From: G963663315 sp965208975
Lineage (GTDB): Bacteria > Pseudomonadota > Gammaproteobacteria > Arenicellales > Poriferihabitantaceae
NCBI GenBank assembly: GCA_965208975.1
Contig: CBDBQH010000003.1
Span: 1,984,001 to 2,048,000 of the forward strand
Direction: 5' to 3'
DNA length: 64,000 bases
Both the position numbers and the translations under genes were made by a program. The notes beneath the pieces were generated by a model. That model was not told where the DNA came from, made no database searches, and was given only the letters and a program-made list of their open reading frames with translations. Below are positions 43,201 to 52,868 of this stretch, piece by piece (position 1 is the first letter of the stretch; every line of letters begins with the position of its first letter).

Positions 43201-43284
43201 CTGATTTTATGACCCTGTTACGGGCGCAGAAGTGGTACAATACCGCCCGGTGAATTTCCGTTCATTTTGTTACGAGGTGAAGAC

Positions 43285-43884
43285 ATGACAACGCAATCCA
43301 TTCAATTTCCTGTTCTGGCGGACGTATTATGGGAAAAGCCGGGCTGGATGCGCCCGTTGATCCTGGCTCTTGCCGGCGCCGGTTTACTGACATTGTCAGC
43401 CAAATTGCAAATCCCGTTTTATCCGGTGCCGATGACCATGCAGACTTTTGTCGTGCTGGGGCTGGGTATGATCTATGGATGGAAACTCGGGGCTTTTACC
43501 GTCATCGCGTATATGGCGTTGGGTGCGTTCGGGTTGCCGGTGTTTGCCGGTACTCCGGAAAAGGGTCTGGGATTTGCTTATATGGTTGGGCCGACAGGGG
43601 GCTATCTGCTCGGTTTTGTGCTGGCTGCCGCCACTACTGGCTATCTCGCCGAAAAGGGCTGGGACCGCAAAATGATTAGCACATTCCTGGCCATGCTGGT
43701 CGGCAATATCCTGATCTATATCCCCGGGCTGATCTGGCTGGGGCAGGTTTTCGGTTGGGACAAACCGATTCTGGCGTGGGGAATGACGCCGTTCCTGTTG
43801 GGTGATTTGGCGAAAATCGTACTGGCCATGATCATTTTGCCGATGGCATGGAAACGATTGACCGCAGATACGACCAATCAATAA
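43285..43884 (+). CDS. bioY: Biotin transporter BioY
   Basis: 199 residues with about six membrane helices and the BioY pattern (LQIPFYPVPMTMQTFVVL, AYMALGAFGLPVFAG, GPTGGYLLGFVLAA). It is the S-component of an ECF vitamin importer and can act alone at low affinity. ATG 43285 is chosen because CGAGGTG lies about 8 nt upstream; the frame also runs to a TTG at 43267. TACAAT at 43236-43241 may be its -10. No EcfA/EcfT genes are adjacent. Confidence 0.9.
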   Translation: MTTQSIQFPVLADVLWEKPGWMRPLILALAGAGLLTLSAKLQIPFYPVPMTMQTFVVLGLGMIYGWKLGAFTVIAYMALGAFGLPVFAGTPEKGLGFAYMVGPTGGYLLGFVLAAATTGYLAEKGWDRKMISTFLAMLVGNILIYIPGLIWLGQVFGWDKPILAWGMTPFLLGDLAKIVLAMIILPMAWKRLTADTTNQ

Positions 43885-43926
43885 GAATCCATCGCCGTCC
43901 TGCGGGTTGGTTCGCCATGATTTCTT

Positions 43927-45342
43927 TTGAAGCCGGTTGAATACGCCGCCCCGCACCTGGGGTTTGATCGATCCAGTGTCAGCGCCAATGCGCTGGCGGT
44001 TATTGAGCGGCTGGCGAGCGCCGGATTTGACGGCTATCTGGTGGGCGGTTGTGTGCGGGATTTACTGCTGAATCGCTGCCCCAAGGATTTTGATGTCACC
44101 ACCAACGCCAGCCCGGAACAAGTCAGAAAACTGTTCGACCGCGCCCGAATCATCGGTCGGCGATTCAGGCTGGTTCATGTTTCCTTCGGCCGCGGCTGGC
44201 AGCGGGAAGTGATCGAGGTGGCGACTTACCGGGCCGCGCCCCAAAGCGGTTCGATAACGGCGGGGTCTCGACACCGGCCCATCCGTACCGGCCGGATTCT
44301 CGACGACAATGTTTATGGCTCGATCGATGCGGATGCCGTTCGCCGGGATTTCACGATCAACGCGCTTTATTATGATCCGGGTGAGGAAGTCGTACTGGAT
44401 TTTGTCCGCGGAATGCAGGATATCCGGACACGCACACTGAATGTAATCGGTGATATCCGAACCCGGTTTGCTGAAGATCCGGTGCGTATGCTCAGAGTCG
44501 TCAGATTTCAGGCAAAACTGGAACTGAACGTGAGGCCGGAGATCACAACAGCGATCCGCAAACACGCATCTCTTATCGCGGATGTGCCGGCTGCCCGATT
44601 GTTTGAAGAGGTACTGAAGTTGTTTCATTACCAGAGTGGTTCGGACACCTGGCGGGTTTTTCGTCAGACACCACTCGCCGCGGCGCTTTTCCCGCAGACC
44701 TTTCACACGATCGGTGAGAAGGAAGGACAACGGCTGGAGGCCTTGATTGTCGCGGCGTTAAAAAATACCGATGCCCGCGTTGCCAGCGGTCAACCGGTGA
44801 TTGCCGGGTTTATTTTTGCCGTTTTGTTGTGGGGGCCGTTCCGGCAAGAGTTGGAAAAGCGACACCGCTCGGGATTGAGCCGTGACCAGGCATGCCTGTC
44901 TGCAAGCGAAGAGGTTTTCAGGGTTCAGGACAGAACGGTTGCAGTGCCCTGGAGAGCCAGAAGCCCGGCCATTGGCATCTGGGAATTGCAGGCGGCGCTT
45001 GAATTGAAAACTCCGAAGGCGGCTAACCGCATACTGCAACGACGGTGGTTTCGGGCAGCTTATGATTTCCTGTTGCTACGCAGTCAGGTCGGCGAGATCA
45101 ACCCCGAAATCGCCGACTGGTGGACCCGCAGGCAGGAAGACAACGGGCTTGCCCGATCGGTTGAGCCGTCCCGGCGCCCGCATTCCCGTGTGCGGGCCGA
45201 CGCTTCCTGCGAGCGGCGGCGTCCGCTGAACCGGGCCGGCGGCGGTCAGCAGCCGGGAGCAGACAACAAAACCCGCTCCCGAAGGCGCAGAAGAAGCGGT
45301 AATCGCCTGCAACACAATGAGTCAAATCGAGTGATTCGGTAA
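43927..45342 (+). CDS. pcnB: Poly(A) polymerase I
   Basis: 471 residues. Nucleotidyltransferase head with GGCVRDLLLNRCPKDFDVTTNASP (catalytic Asp pair in DFD), RRFRLVHV, RRDFTINALYYD and the RNA-binding block DPVRMLRVVRFQAKL. The C-terminus is long and very basic (Arg-rich end), as in PcnB. Poly(A) tails it adds promote RNA decay. A CCA-adding enzyme is the alternative, but the GRRFRLVHV region and basic tail favour PcnB. Starts with TTG 43927. folK, its usual follower, is absent. Confidence 0.88.
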   Translation: MKPVEYAAPHLGFDRSSVSANALAVIERLASAGFDGYLVGGCVRDLLLNRCPKDFDVTTNASPEQVRKLFDRARIIGRRFRLVHVSFGRGWQREVIEVATYRAAPQSGSITAGSRHRPIRTGRILDDNVYGSIDADAVRRDFTINALYYDPGEEVVLDFVRGMQDIRTRTLNVIGDIRTRFAEDPVRMLRVVRFQAKLELNVRPEITTAIRKHASLIADVPAARLFEEVLKLFHYQSGSDTWRVFRQTPLAAALFPQTFHTIGEKEGQRLEALIVAALKNTDARVASGQPVIAGFIFAVLLWGPFRQELEKRHRSGLSRDQACLSASEEVFRVQDRTVAVPWRARSPAIGIWELQAALELKTPKAANRILQRRWFRAAYDFLLLRSQVGEINPEIADWWTRRQEDNGLARSVEPSRRPHSRVRADASCERRRPLNRAGGGQQPGADNKTRSRRRRRSGNRLQHNESNRVIR

Positions 45343-45346
45343 AAGC

Positions 45347-45970
45347 ATGGCACAGTATTTCTCGATTCATCCGATGAATCCTCAGGCCAGGTTGATTCGC
45401 CAGGCCGTGGAAATCATCAAACAGGGCGGCGTGATCGCTTATCCTACAGATTCGAGCTACGCTCTGGGGTGCGCCATGGGCAGCAAGAAAGCGATGGAGC
45501 GGATTGCCAGGATCAGAAAGATCAGCAGCGACCACAACTTTTCACTGGTCTGCCAGGACTTGTCTGAATTGAGTCTGTATGCCACGGTGGACAATGACAT
45601 GTATCGGCTGTTAAAACGCTTTACTCCGGGACCTTATACATTTATTCTCGCAGCCACCCGTGAAGTGCCAAGGCGTCTGCAAAACCCGAAACGGCGATCA
45701 ATCGGTTTGCGAGTGCCTGATTTCCCGATTGTGAAAATGTTGCTGGATATGTTACAGGAACCGATTATGAGTTCAACATTGATATTGCCGGGAGAAGAGT
45801 TGCCGCGCAATGACGCTGCAGTTATTCGCGATATTCTGGAGAGCGAAATTGATCTGGTAATTGATGGCGGGCCTTGCGACAACGAACCCACATCCGTCAT
45901 CAATCTGGTCAGTGGCATCCCTGAGGTTCTGAGGGCAGGCAAAGGTGAAATTGACTTCTTTATCCAGTGA
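45347..45970 (+). CDS. yciO: YciO/Sua5-type threonylcarbamoyl-AMP synthase family protein
   Basis: 207 residues with the YrdC-like fold: GGVIAYPTDSSYALGCAMG, a KRFTPGPYTFILAAT strand and RRSIGLRVPD. YciO is a paralogue of TsaC whose own role is unsettled; the genuine TsaC-like gene is at 63440. It lies 4 nt after pcnB and 19 nt before trpS, in the common order yciO-trpS-scpA-scpB-rluB. Confidence 0.87.
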   Translation: MAQYFSIHPMNPQARLIRQAVEIIKQGGVIAYPTDSSYALGCAMGSKKAMERIARIRKISSDHNFSLVCQDLSELSLYATVDNDMYRLLKRFTPGPYTFILAATREVPRRLQNPKRRSIGLRVPDFPIVKMLLDMLQEPIMSSTLILPGEELPRNDAAVIRDILESEIDLVIDGGPCDNEPTSVINLVSGIPEVLRAGKGEIDFFIQ

Positions 45971-45989
45971 ACAGGCTTCGACACAGAAA

Positions 45990-47234
45990 ATGACCGCAGA
46001 CGAATCACCGGATGTGAGCCCGAATGGTGAAAATAATCGGGTGCTGTCCGGTATGCGTCCGACCGGACGACTGCATCTGGGGCATCTTCACGGCGTTCTG
46101 AAAAACTGGGTGAAGATGCAGCGCGACTATGAATGCTACTACTTCGTTGCAAACTGGCATGCCCTGACCACGCATTATGAGACCCCGCAGAGCATGAATG
46201 AACATGTCCGCGATATGGTGATCGACTGGCTGGCGGCGGGAGTGGACCCTGAGCGGGCCACCTTGTTCATTCAAAGCGAAGTGCCCGAACACGCGGAACT
46301 GCACTTGATGTTGTCCATGGTCACGCCGCTCGGCTGGCTGGAACGGGTGCCGAGCTTCAAGGAGCAGCAGCAGAAACTGAAAAGTCGGGACCTGGCCACT
46401 TATGGCTTTCTGGGTTATCCGTTGTTGCAGTCCGCAGATATTCTGATGTATCGCGCGGCCTTTGTCCCGGTGGGAGAAGATCAGGTTCCCCATGTTGAAC
46501 TGACTCGGGAAGTGGCCCGGCGATTCAATTACTTTTTCGGGCGTGGTCCTGAGTTCATGGATCGTGTCGATCAGGCGCTCCGGCAAATGGGCAAAAAATC
46601 GGCGAAAGCCTTTTTTCGGTTGCAGCGGGGCTGGTTGGAGCAGGGCGACAGACAGGCCCATCGGCAAGGACAGAGCCTGATTCGCGGGCAGGCCAATATC
46701 AGCCAGGATCAGAAAGATCGTCTGGCGGGATTTTTCGAGGGCAAGGGCAGGACTATTTTGCCGGAGCCCGAAGCGCTACTGACGAAGGCGGCCAGAATGC
46801 CCGGACTTGACGGACAGAAAATGTCAAAGTCCTACGATAATATCATTGCCCTGAGAGATGATCCGAAGCGAGTCGGACAGTCCATCCAGGTGATGCCGAC
46901 AGACCCGGCCAGGGTTCGATTGACCGACCCCGGTGACCCGGAAAAGTGCCCGGTATGGCAATTGCATCGGGTATACAGTGAACCGGAAGTCCGCGAGTGG
47001 GTTCATTCCGGCTGTCGCGCGGCCTCCTTCGGCTGTCTTGCATGCAAGCAACCGTTGATCCGGAAAATCCTCGAAGAACAGGAGGAAATTCAACAGCGCG
47101 CCCGACCTTACGAATCAAATCCGGAGCAGGTGAATGAGATCATTCACGAAGGCAACCGCAAGGCTCGCGAGACCGCCCTTGAAACCATGCAGCTTGTCAG
47201 GGACGCAGTCGGAACCCGATACCAGAACAGTTGA
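45990..47234 (+). CDS. trpS: Tryptophanyl-tRNA synthetase
   Basis: About 414 residues from ATG 45990. Class I signatures are PTGRLHLGHLHG (HIGH equivalent HLGH) and KMSKSYDN (KMSKS). It is longer than the 330-residue E. coli enzyme because of an insertion (RQAHRQGQSLIRGQANISQDQK, about 225-250) before the KMSKS loop. That long form is the one usually found in the yciO-scpA context. The open frame starts at GTG 45945 inside yciO, but residues there are not conserved. Confidence 0.92.
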   Translation: MTADESPDVSPNGENNRVLSGMRPTGRLHLGHLHGVLKNWVKMQRDYECYYFVANWHALTTHYETPQSMNEHVRDMVIDWLAAGVDPERATLFIQSEVPEHAELHLMLSMVTPLGWLERVPSFKEQQQKLKSRDLATYGFLGYPLLQSADILMYRAAFVPVGEDQVPHVELTREVARRFNYFFGRGPEFMDRVDQALRQMGKKSAKAFFRLQRGWLEQGDRQAHRQGQSLIRGQANISQDQKDRLAGFFEGKGRTILPEPEALLTKAARMPGLDGQKMSKSYDNIIALRDDPKRVGQSIQVMPTDPARVRLTDPGDPEKCPVWQLHRVYSEPEVREWVHSGCRAASFGCLACKQPLIRKILEEQEEIQQRARPYESNPEQVNEIIHEGNRKARETALETMQLVRDAVGTRYQNS

Positions 47235-48040
47235 TGCCTGATCTCGATTCCGCTTCCGCCAGGCTGCCGGCGTCCGTATTGATCCATGGCGAAGCGCTGG
47301 AAACCTGGCCCCAGGATCTGTTCATCCCCCCGGACGCACTGGAGATATTCCTGGAAACCTTTCAGGGCCCCCTGGATTTGTTGCTCTATCTGATTCGTAA
47401 ACAGAACTTCGATATACTGGACATTCCGGTTGCGCTGATCATCAGGCAGTATATGGAATATGTCGAATTGATGAGGAAATTCCGTCTCGATCTGGCGGCT
47501 GAATATCTGGTGATGGCGGCCATGCTGGCTGAAATCAAGTCCCGTATGTTGTTGCCTCAGTTGGAGCCGGAAGAAGAGGAAGAAGACGACCCCGGAGCCG
47601 CATTGGTTCGCCGGTTGCAGGAATATGAGAGATTTCGACAGGCGGCGCAGGATATCGACAGTCAACCTCGCCTGGAAAGGGAGCTTTATCTGGCGGGTGT
47701 CGGTTTCCAGGACCCGGAACCGATCCGGATTGAATCCAGGGCATCGCTCAATGACCTGGTGGTCGCATTCAGGAATGTGATGGAGCGTTCCCGGTTGAAC
47801 CGGAACTTCTCAATTGACCGGGAAGGTCTGACGATGCGGGAGAAAATGGCATTCATTCTGCGAAAAATCCAGAATACTTCACGTTTTATGCGATTCGAGG
47901 AGTTTTTCGATCGCGGACAGGGGAGAATCGGATTGGTCGTCAGCTTCATGGCGATACTGGAACTGGTGCGCGATGATATGGTGGTGGTCATGCAGAACGA
48001 ACCGTTTGGTTCCATTCATGTAAAAAGAAATGAACAGTGA
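47234..48040 (+). CDS. scpA: Segregation and condensation protein A
   Basis: 268 residues. Kleisin family: FQGPLDLLLYLIRKQNFDILDIPV at the N-terminus and a C-terminal winged helix (RIGLVVSFMAILELVRDDMVVV). It bridges the Smc dimer with ScpB to compact chromosomes. ATG 47234 overlaps the trpS stop (TGATG). This organism therefore likely uses Smc-ScpAB rather than MukBEF. An acidic stretch (EPEEEEEDDPG) lies near residue 115. Confidence 0.93.
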   Translation: MPDLDSASARLPASVLIHGEALETWPQDLFIPPDALEIFLETFQGPLDLLLYLIRKQNFDILDIPVALIIRQYMEYVELMRKFRLDLAAEYLVMAAMLAEIKSRMLLPQLEPEEEEEDDPGAALVRRLQEYERFRQAAQDIDSQPRLERELYLAGVGFQDPEPIRIESRASLNDLVVAFRNVMERSRLNRNFSIDREGLTMREKMAFILRKIQNTSRFMRFEEFFDRGQGRIGLVVSFMAILELVRDDMVVVMQNEPFGSIHVKRNEQ

Positions 48041-48662
48041 AGCGATCGGGGCCGACAGGTCCGAGTTGAAAAATATAATCGAATCCCTGCTTTTTGTAGC
48101 CGAGACCCCGTTAAGCCTGTCGGCGATTCAATCTGTTTTTGACAAGGATGCCGCGCCGGGGACGGCTGAGGTGGAATCAGCAGTCCGGGAATTGCAGCGC
48201 GATTATGAATCCCGCAGTGTTGAAATAAAAAAAACAGGGAACGGGTATCGGCTTCAAACCCGGCTCAGATACGCCCAATGGATCCGGAAACTGCTGGCCG
48301 GGCGTCCGCCGAAATTGTCCAGAGCGCAGCTGGAGACGCTGGCGATTATCGCCTACCGTCAACCGGTGACACGAGGCGATATCGAAGAGGTTCGAGGGGT
48401 GGCGGTGAGTCCGGAGATCATGCAGCGATTACTGGAAAGGGAATGGGTACGGCAGGCCGGGGTGCGGGATGTTCCGGGCCGCCCGGAACTTTTCGTAACA
48501 ACGCCGCAGTTTCTGGCCTACTTCAATCTGGAATCGCTGGGCGATCTGCCGCCCTTGATGGAGCAGCGTGAATTTGCCGAAGTCGCGCAGGAGCTGGCAA
48601 GGGACTCCGGATTTTCGCCGCCTGTAGAAGAGCCGCCGGATACGCAGGCCAGTGATGCCTGA
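48030..48662 (+). CDS. scpB: Segregation and condensation protein B
   Basis: 210 residues with tandem winged helices. The diagnostic LETLAIIAYRQPVTRGDIEEVRGV is present, preceded by LKNIIESLLFVAETPLS and followed by a GRPELFVTTPQFLAYF strand. Partner of ScpA in the condensin complex. It overlaps scpA by 11 nt and rluB by 8 nt. Confidence 0.94.
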   Translation: MNSEAIGADRSELKNIIESLLFVAETPLSLSAIQSVFDKDAAPGTAEVESAVRELQRDYESRSVEIKKTGNGYRLQTRLRYAQWIRKLLAGRPPKLSRAQLETLAIIAYRQPVTRGDIEEVRGVAVSPEIMQRLLEREWVRQAGVRDVPGRPELFVTTPQFLAYFNLESLGDLPPLMEQREFAEVAQELARDSGFSPPVEEPPDTQASDA

Positions 48663-49470
48663 GCCGGTCGGACAACAGCGACTGCAGAAATATCTTGCCG
48701 CGCTCGGGGTCGGCTCCAGAAGAAAAATCGAACAATGGATGGTTCAGGGGAAAATATCAGTGGATGGAAAAATCGCCCGACCGGGCGACCGGGTGGTGTC
48801 GGGTTGCCGGATCAGTATTGACGGCAAGCCGTTGCGGGGGCGCCATGACCGGAATCGGCGAACCTCACAGCAATTGCTTCTCTACAACAAGCCTGAAGGC
48901 GAAATCTGCACACGCTCCGACCCTGACAACAGACCGACTGTGTTCAGGAACCTGCCAGCGATAAAAGGGCAGAGATGGGTGGCGGTAGGGCGGCTGGACA
49001 TCAACACCCGCGGTATCTTGTTGTTCACCAATGATGGTGAACTTGCCAATCATCTGATGCACCCCAGTCTTGGGCTTGAGCGCGAATATCTGTGCCGCAT
49101 ATTTGGTGAAGTGAACCAAAGCGGCATCGAAAAACTGAAATCAGGAATAAAAATTGACGGTATCCTGACTCGCTTCGACCGGGTTCACGCGCTGAACAGG
49201 CAGGCGGGAGAACCGTCCAACAGCTGGTATTCGGTAACGATCACGTCCGGCAAGTATCGCGCCGTGCGCAGGATGTGGGAAGCCATTGGTTGCCGGGTGA
49301 ACCGATTGAACCGGGTGCGGTATGGCGCTATCGCATTGCCACGCGGACTCAAGCCAGGCTCCTTCCTCAAGCTGCCACCGGAGGTCATCGCCCTGGTTTC
49401 CGCCAATCAGGAGAAAGGCAGGATATTCACGCCGAAGGTTACAGGGAAGCGGGGGTTCAGGGGACGGTGA
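48655..49470 (+). CDS. rluB: 23S rRNA pseudouridine synthase RluB
   Basis: 271 residues. N-terminal S4 RNA-binding domain (RLQKYLAALGVGSRRKIEQWM) and the RsuA/RluB-type catalytic domain with Asp in VGRLDINTRGILLFTNDGELA, plus YRAVRRMWEAIGCRVNRLNRVR. It modifies U2605 (E. coli numbering) of 23S rRNA. ATG 48655 overlaps the scpB end. Its last 64 bp are read antisense by the next minus-strand frame, which marks the edge of an inserted island. Confidence 0.92.
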   Translation: MPEPVGQQRLQKYLAALGVGSRRKIEQWMVQGKISVDGKIARPGDRVVSGCRISIDGKPLRGRHDRNRRTSQQLLLYNKPEGEICTRSDPDNRPTVFRNLPAIKGQRWVAVGRLDINTRGILLFTNDGELANHLMHPSLGLEREYLCRIFGEVNQSGIEKLKSGIKIDGILTRFDRVHALNRQAGEPSNSWYSVTITSGKYRAVRRMWEAIGCRVNRLNRVRYGAIALPRGLKPGSFLKLPPEVIALVSANQEKGRIFTPKVTGKRGFRGR

Positions 49471-49709
49471 AAACACTCATGTCCGTCAACAGGGGGTTCT
49501 GGCACATCTTTCAGTAACATAGGTTCTTCATCGGCCCCTTGCCATAAAGCGACGTTGTTCCAATCTGCGCGAACATGACGCACAACGCGTTTGATTTCCA
49601 GTTCAATAACATCACCAGGTTTGGCGCTGATGGTATTCAATTCGCTGGCGGGTATGGTGAGTCCGACACTATTGCCGACTGGGCGCAGTTTCGCTTGTAT
49701 AATGATCAT
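49407..49709 (-). CDS. AbrB/MazE-type antitoxin-like protein, 3' end fused into rluB antisense
   Basis: 100 residues. The first 55 or so form a swapped-hairpin AbrB/MazE DNA-binding domain (LRPVGNSVGLTIPASEL, KPGDVIELEI). The next part (VRADWNNVALWQGADEEPMLLKDV) matches the toxin-binding tail of a common MazE group. Residues after about 78 run antisense into rluB and look accidental, so the native end was lost at the island boundary. No MazF toxin gene is next to it. AAAGG lies immediately before ATG 49709. Confidence 0.72.
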   Translation of the reverse strand: MIIIQAKLRPVGNSVGLTIPASELNTISAKPGDVIELEIKRVVRHVRADWNNVALWQGADEEPMLLKDVPEPPVDGHECFHRPLNPRFPVTFGVNILPFS

Positions 49710-49901
49710 CCTTTCGGGTAGTAATAATATTGTTATAACATTCTGGCGTTATTTACTCGTGAGGTCAAGTGGTGGTTTGCTCAAGCAGCAGTTGCTTAAG
49801 TGATTGAGGAAGTTTTGTGTGAGCTAACAAACAAACTTTCTGTTGTTATCCTGTATGATAGAAAATATCGCTCCATCCAACTGAAAATAAGGAGTTCACG
49901 A

Positions 49902-52859
49902 TTGCGAAAACACCGGCACATTCTGGATAACCGATGCAGTACGGTCGCCGATTATTTGCGCGAACGGTTGTCTACTGCGGACGTATTCCGGCTGGTATCG
50001 GCTTATTTCACCATTTATGGCTACGAAGCCCTGCAAAACGAATTATGCGGGGTGAAAGATATACGGTTTCTCTTTGGTGACCCGGACTCGGTCAGCGATG
50101 TAGACCCTGGCGCGAAAGTGCAAAAAGCCTTCGATCTGACCGAAGACGGGCTGGCGCCCCAGTATACCTTGCGACAGAAATACCTTGCCCGGCGATGCGC
50201 TGAATGGGTGCGTGGCAGAGGAGTAAAAATCCGCTCCATTGGTCAATCCAATTTTCTGCACGGCAAGATGTATCTTACCGAAGCAGCCGATGCTGGTGCA
50301 TCTGTGGTTGGTAGTTCCAACTTCACCCGAAGTGGGTTGGGTAGCGGAGTGAGCGCCAATGTGGAAATCAACCTGGCAACCCAGGATGCATCGGTCTGCG
50401 CTGAACTACAACAATGGTTTGATGACCTGTGGGCACAAGAAACACTGACAAAGGATGTCAAAAAGGAGGTGCTGGATGCGTTGGCACGGATAGGTAAAGA
50501 TCATACGCCGGAGTTTATCTATTATAAAACTCTCTATGAGTTGTTTCGGGCAGATATTGAGGCGAGAAAAATCGGCGAAAGCCAACTGGAAGATATGCGC
50601 CTGTACGACACTGAAATCTGGAAGGCGTTGTACGGCTTTCAGAAAGACGGCGCTCAAAGTGTGATCTCCCGCCTGAAACAGCGCAACGGCTGTATCCTGG
50701 CCGACAGCGTCGGCTTGGGGAAGACTTACACCGCACTGGCGGTTATCAAGTACTTTGAACTGATAAACGAGCGTGTGCTGGTGTTATGCCCGAAAAAGCT
50801 GCGTGAAAACTGGGCGCTGTATCCCGCTTATACTGCTCAATCCAGCAACCCTTTCCTCAAGGATCGCTTTGGCTACACTTTGCTGTCTCACACTGACTTG
50901 TCCCGAGATGCGGGAAAGGTCGGTGATATTGATCTGGCGGGCTTCACGTGGAGCAATTTTAGCTTGGTAGTCATTGATGAATCGCACAATTTCCGCAATG
51001 ACTCGAAACCACGATTCGACGAAGGTGACAGGATTCGTCACAGCCGCTACTCCCGGTTGCTGGAAGAAGTCATCAAAGCCGGGACCAAAACCAAGGTTTT
51101 GATGCTTTCGGCTACGCCGGTCAATACCTCACTTATTGACTTGCGAAATCAGATTTACCTGATGACCGAAAAGCGCGAGGATGTATTCCAGAAAAGCCTG
51201 GGTGTCGGCCATATCGGCACTTTGTTAGGGCAAGCGCAAAGGGCATTCAAGGCGTGGGAGAATAAAGCAGACAAGGACGGTAAAAAAGACAAAACCAGAC
51301 TGTTGGAAACATTGGGCGCTGATTTTTTCAAGTTGCTGGGCGGGGTTTCCATTGCCCGCTCGCGGCAGCAGATTGAGCGGTTCTATGCCGAAGAAATGGA
51401 TAGAATTGGTCAATTTCCCGTGCGGGAACCGCCAAAAAATTGCTATCCGATGACGGATTTAAAGGGAGCGCTTTCATACAAAGAGCTGTCCGAACAAATT
51501 GAGGAGTTCGCTCTGTCCATCTATCGGCCGTCAAGCTACGTTATCAGCGCAGAGGCCGAGAAGCGGTTGGCGGACGAAAAGAAGGAACGGCGGTTTAACC
51601 AGGCAGACCGCGAGCGTTTCCTTATCGGCATGATACGGGTCAATTTTCTGAAACGTTTGGAGAGTTCTGCCCATTCCCTGACGAAAACGCTTGAGCGCAC
51701 TATAGACAAAATCAAATATCTTCTGGAAAAGATAGATCGCTATGAACAAAATCAACTGTTGGATGTACAAGCCGATGCTCTCCCGAACAATGATGAGGAA
51801 GATGAGGAATTTCTGATCAATCGGGCGCGTACCCCCTATCATCTGAGTGAGTTGGACTTACCTCGATGGAAGAAGGATTTGCAAGAGGACGAGAATGTCC
51901 TGGAGGTGGCCTACAAACGGGTTAGCATCATCGCACCGGAGCGGGACGGCAAGCTGCAAGAGATCAAGGCGCACATTCGAGACAAGGTACAACATCCGAC
52001 GACCGACAAGGACGGCCGAGCCAATCGCAAGATACTGGTGTTTACCACCTTCAAGGATACAGCGGGATACCTGTACGAGAATCTGGAGAACTGGGCTAGA
52101 GAACTGGAAATGAATATGGCAATGGTCTCTGGAGATGTAACGCGCACAATGTCCGGCGCTAACAAGTTTAACGATATTCTGACCAACTTTGCGCCGTGTG
52201 CACGTGGGCGAACCGGTAGCGCCGGCGAAGTTGACTTGCTGATTGCAACCGATTGCATTTCGGAGGGGCAGAACCTTCAAGATTGCGATACCGTACTCAA
52301 CTACGACATCCACTGGAATCCGGTGCGTATCATCCAGCGTTTCGGGCGTATTGACCGCATCGGTAGTCGCAACCAGTCAGTGCGAATGATCAATTACTGG
52401 CCCACCAGGGACATGGATGTCTATCTGCGTCTACAAAGCCGTGTACAAGCGCGCATGGCCCTGGCGGATGCCACGGCTAGTGGTGACGATGACCCGTTGA
52501 ACGATGATTCGTCTGAGCAGGTCCAGATGGGATTGAACTTTCGCGACGAACAGCTCAAGGAAATGCGCGAAAAGGTGCCAGATTTAGACGAGTTATCCGA
52601 TGGGGTTGTCATGAGCGACTTCACGCTTGATTACTTTTTCTCCCAATTATTACGGTATCTGGAGAAAAATAAAGAGGAATTGGAGGCAGCGCCATCTGGA
52701 GCTTATGCTTTAATTGATGATGAAAAAGGCGGCACGGTACGACCGGGCGTAATATTTTTTCTGCGTCAGCGTAACGCTGGCGCTGACAGCAGAGAAAAAA
52801 AGGCCAGTCCGATTTATCCGTATTATATGGCTATATTACGCTGTTCGATTATTCATTGA
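49902..52859 (+). CDS. PLD-nuclease/SNF2 helicase fusion (probable C-terminal truncation)
   Basis: 985 residues from TTG 49902, chosen for AAGGAG 7 nt upstream. An N-terminal phospholipase-D-type domain (HGKMYLTEA, VVGSSNFTRSGLG; about 110-145) is joined to an SNF2 helicase: Walker A DSVGLGKTYTAL, VIDESHNFRN, SATPVNTS, then helicase C with ISEGQNLQDCDTVLNYD and IIQRFGRIDRIGS. Such PLD-helicases are DNA-targeting proteins common in defence and mobile islands. The protein stops at CSIIH just after a conserved YPYYMAIL strand, where relatives continue, so the end seems clipped. Confidence 0.8.
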   Translation: MRKHRHILDNRCSTVADYLRERLSTADVFRLVSAYFTIYGYEALQNELCGVKDIRFLFGDPDSVSDVDPGAKVQKAFDLTEDGLAPQYTLRQKYLARRCAEWVRGRGVKIRSIGQSNFLHGKMYLTEAADAGASVVGSSNFTRSGLGSGVSANVEINLATQDASVCAELQQWFDDLWAQETLTKDVKKEVLDALARIGKDHTPEFIYYKTLYELFRADIEARKIGESQLEDMRLYDTEIWKALYGFQKDGAQSVISRLKQRNGCILADSVGLGKTYTALAVIKYFELINERVLVLCPKKLRENWALYPAYTAQSSNPFLKDRFGYTLLSHTDLSRDAGKVGDIDLAGFTWSNFSLVVIDESHNFRNDSKPRFDEGDRIRHSRYSRLLEEVIKAGTKTKVLMLSATPVNTSLIDLRNQIYLMTEKREDVFQKSLGVGHIGTLLGQAQRAFKAWENKADKDGKKDKTRLLETLGADFFKLLGGVSIARSRQQIERFYAEEMDRIGQFPVREPPKNCYPMTDLKGALSYKELSEQIEEFALSIYRPSSYVISAEAEKRLADEKKERRFNQADRERFLIGMIRVNFLKRLESSAHSLTKTLERTIDKIKYLLEKIDRYEQNQLLDVQADALPNNDEEDEEFLINRARTPYHLSELDLPRWKKDLQEDENVLEVAYKRVSIIAPERDGKLQEIKAHIRDKVQHPTTDKDGRANRKILVFTTFKDTAGYLYENLENWARELEMNMAMVSGDVTRTMSGANKFNDILTNFAPCARGRTGSAGEVDLLIATDCISEGQNLQDCDTVLNYDIHWNPVRIIQRFGRIDRIGSRNQSVRMINYWPTRDMDVYLRLQSRVQARMALADATASGDDDPLNDDSSEQVQMGLNFRDEQLKEMREKVPDLDELSDGVVMSDFTLDYFFSQLLRYLEKNKEELEAAPSGAYALIDDEKGGTVRPGVIFFLRQRNAGADSREKKASPIYPYYMAILRCSIIH

Positions 52860-52868
52860 GACCCAGAC

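Noticed and set aside
43201..43284. Biotin-repressor operator or riboswitch upstream of bioY
   Set aside because: No dyad resembling a BirA site and no structured leader could be recognised in the short interval.
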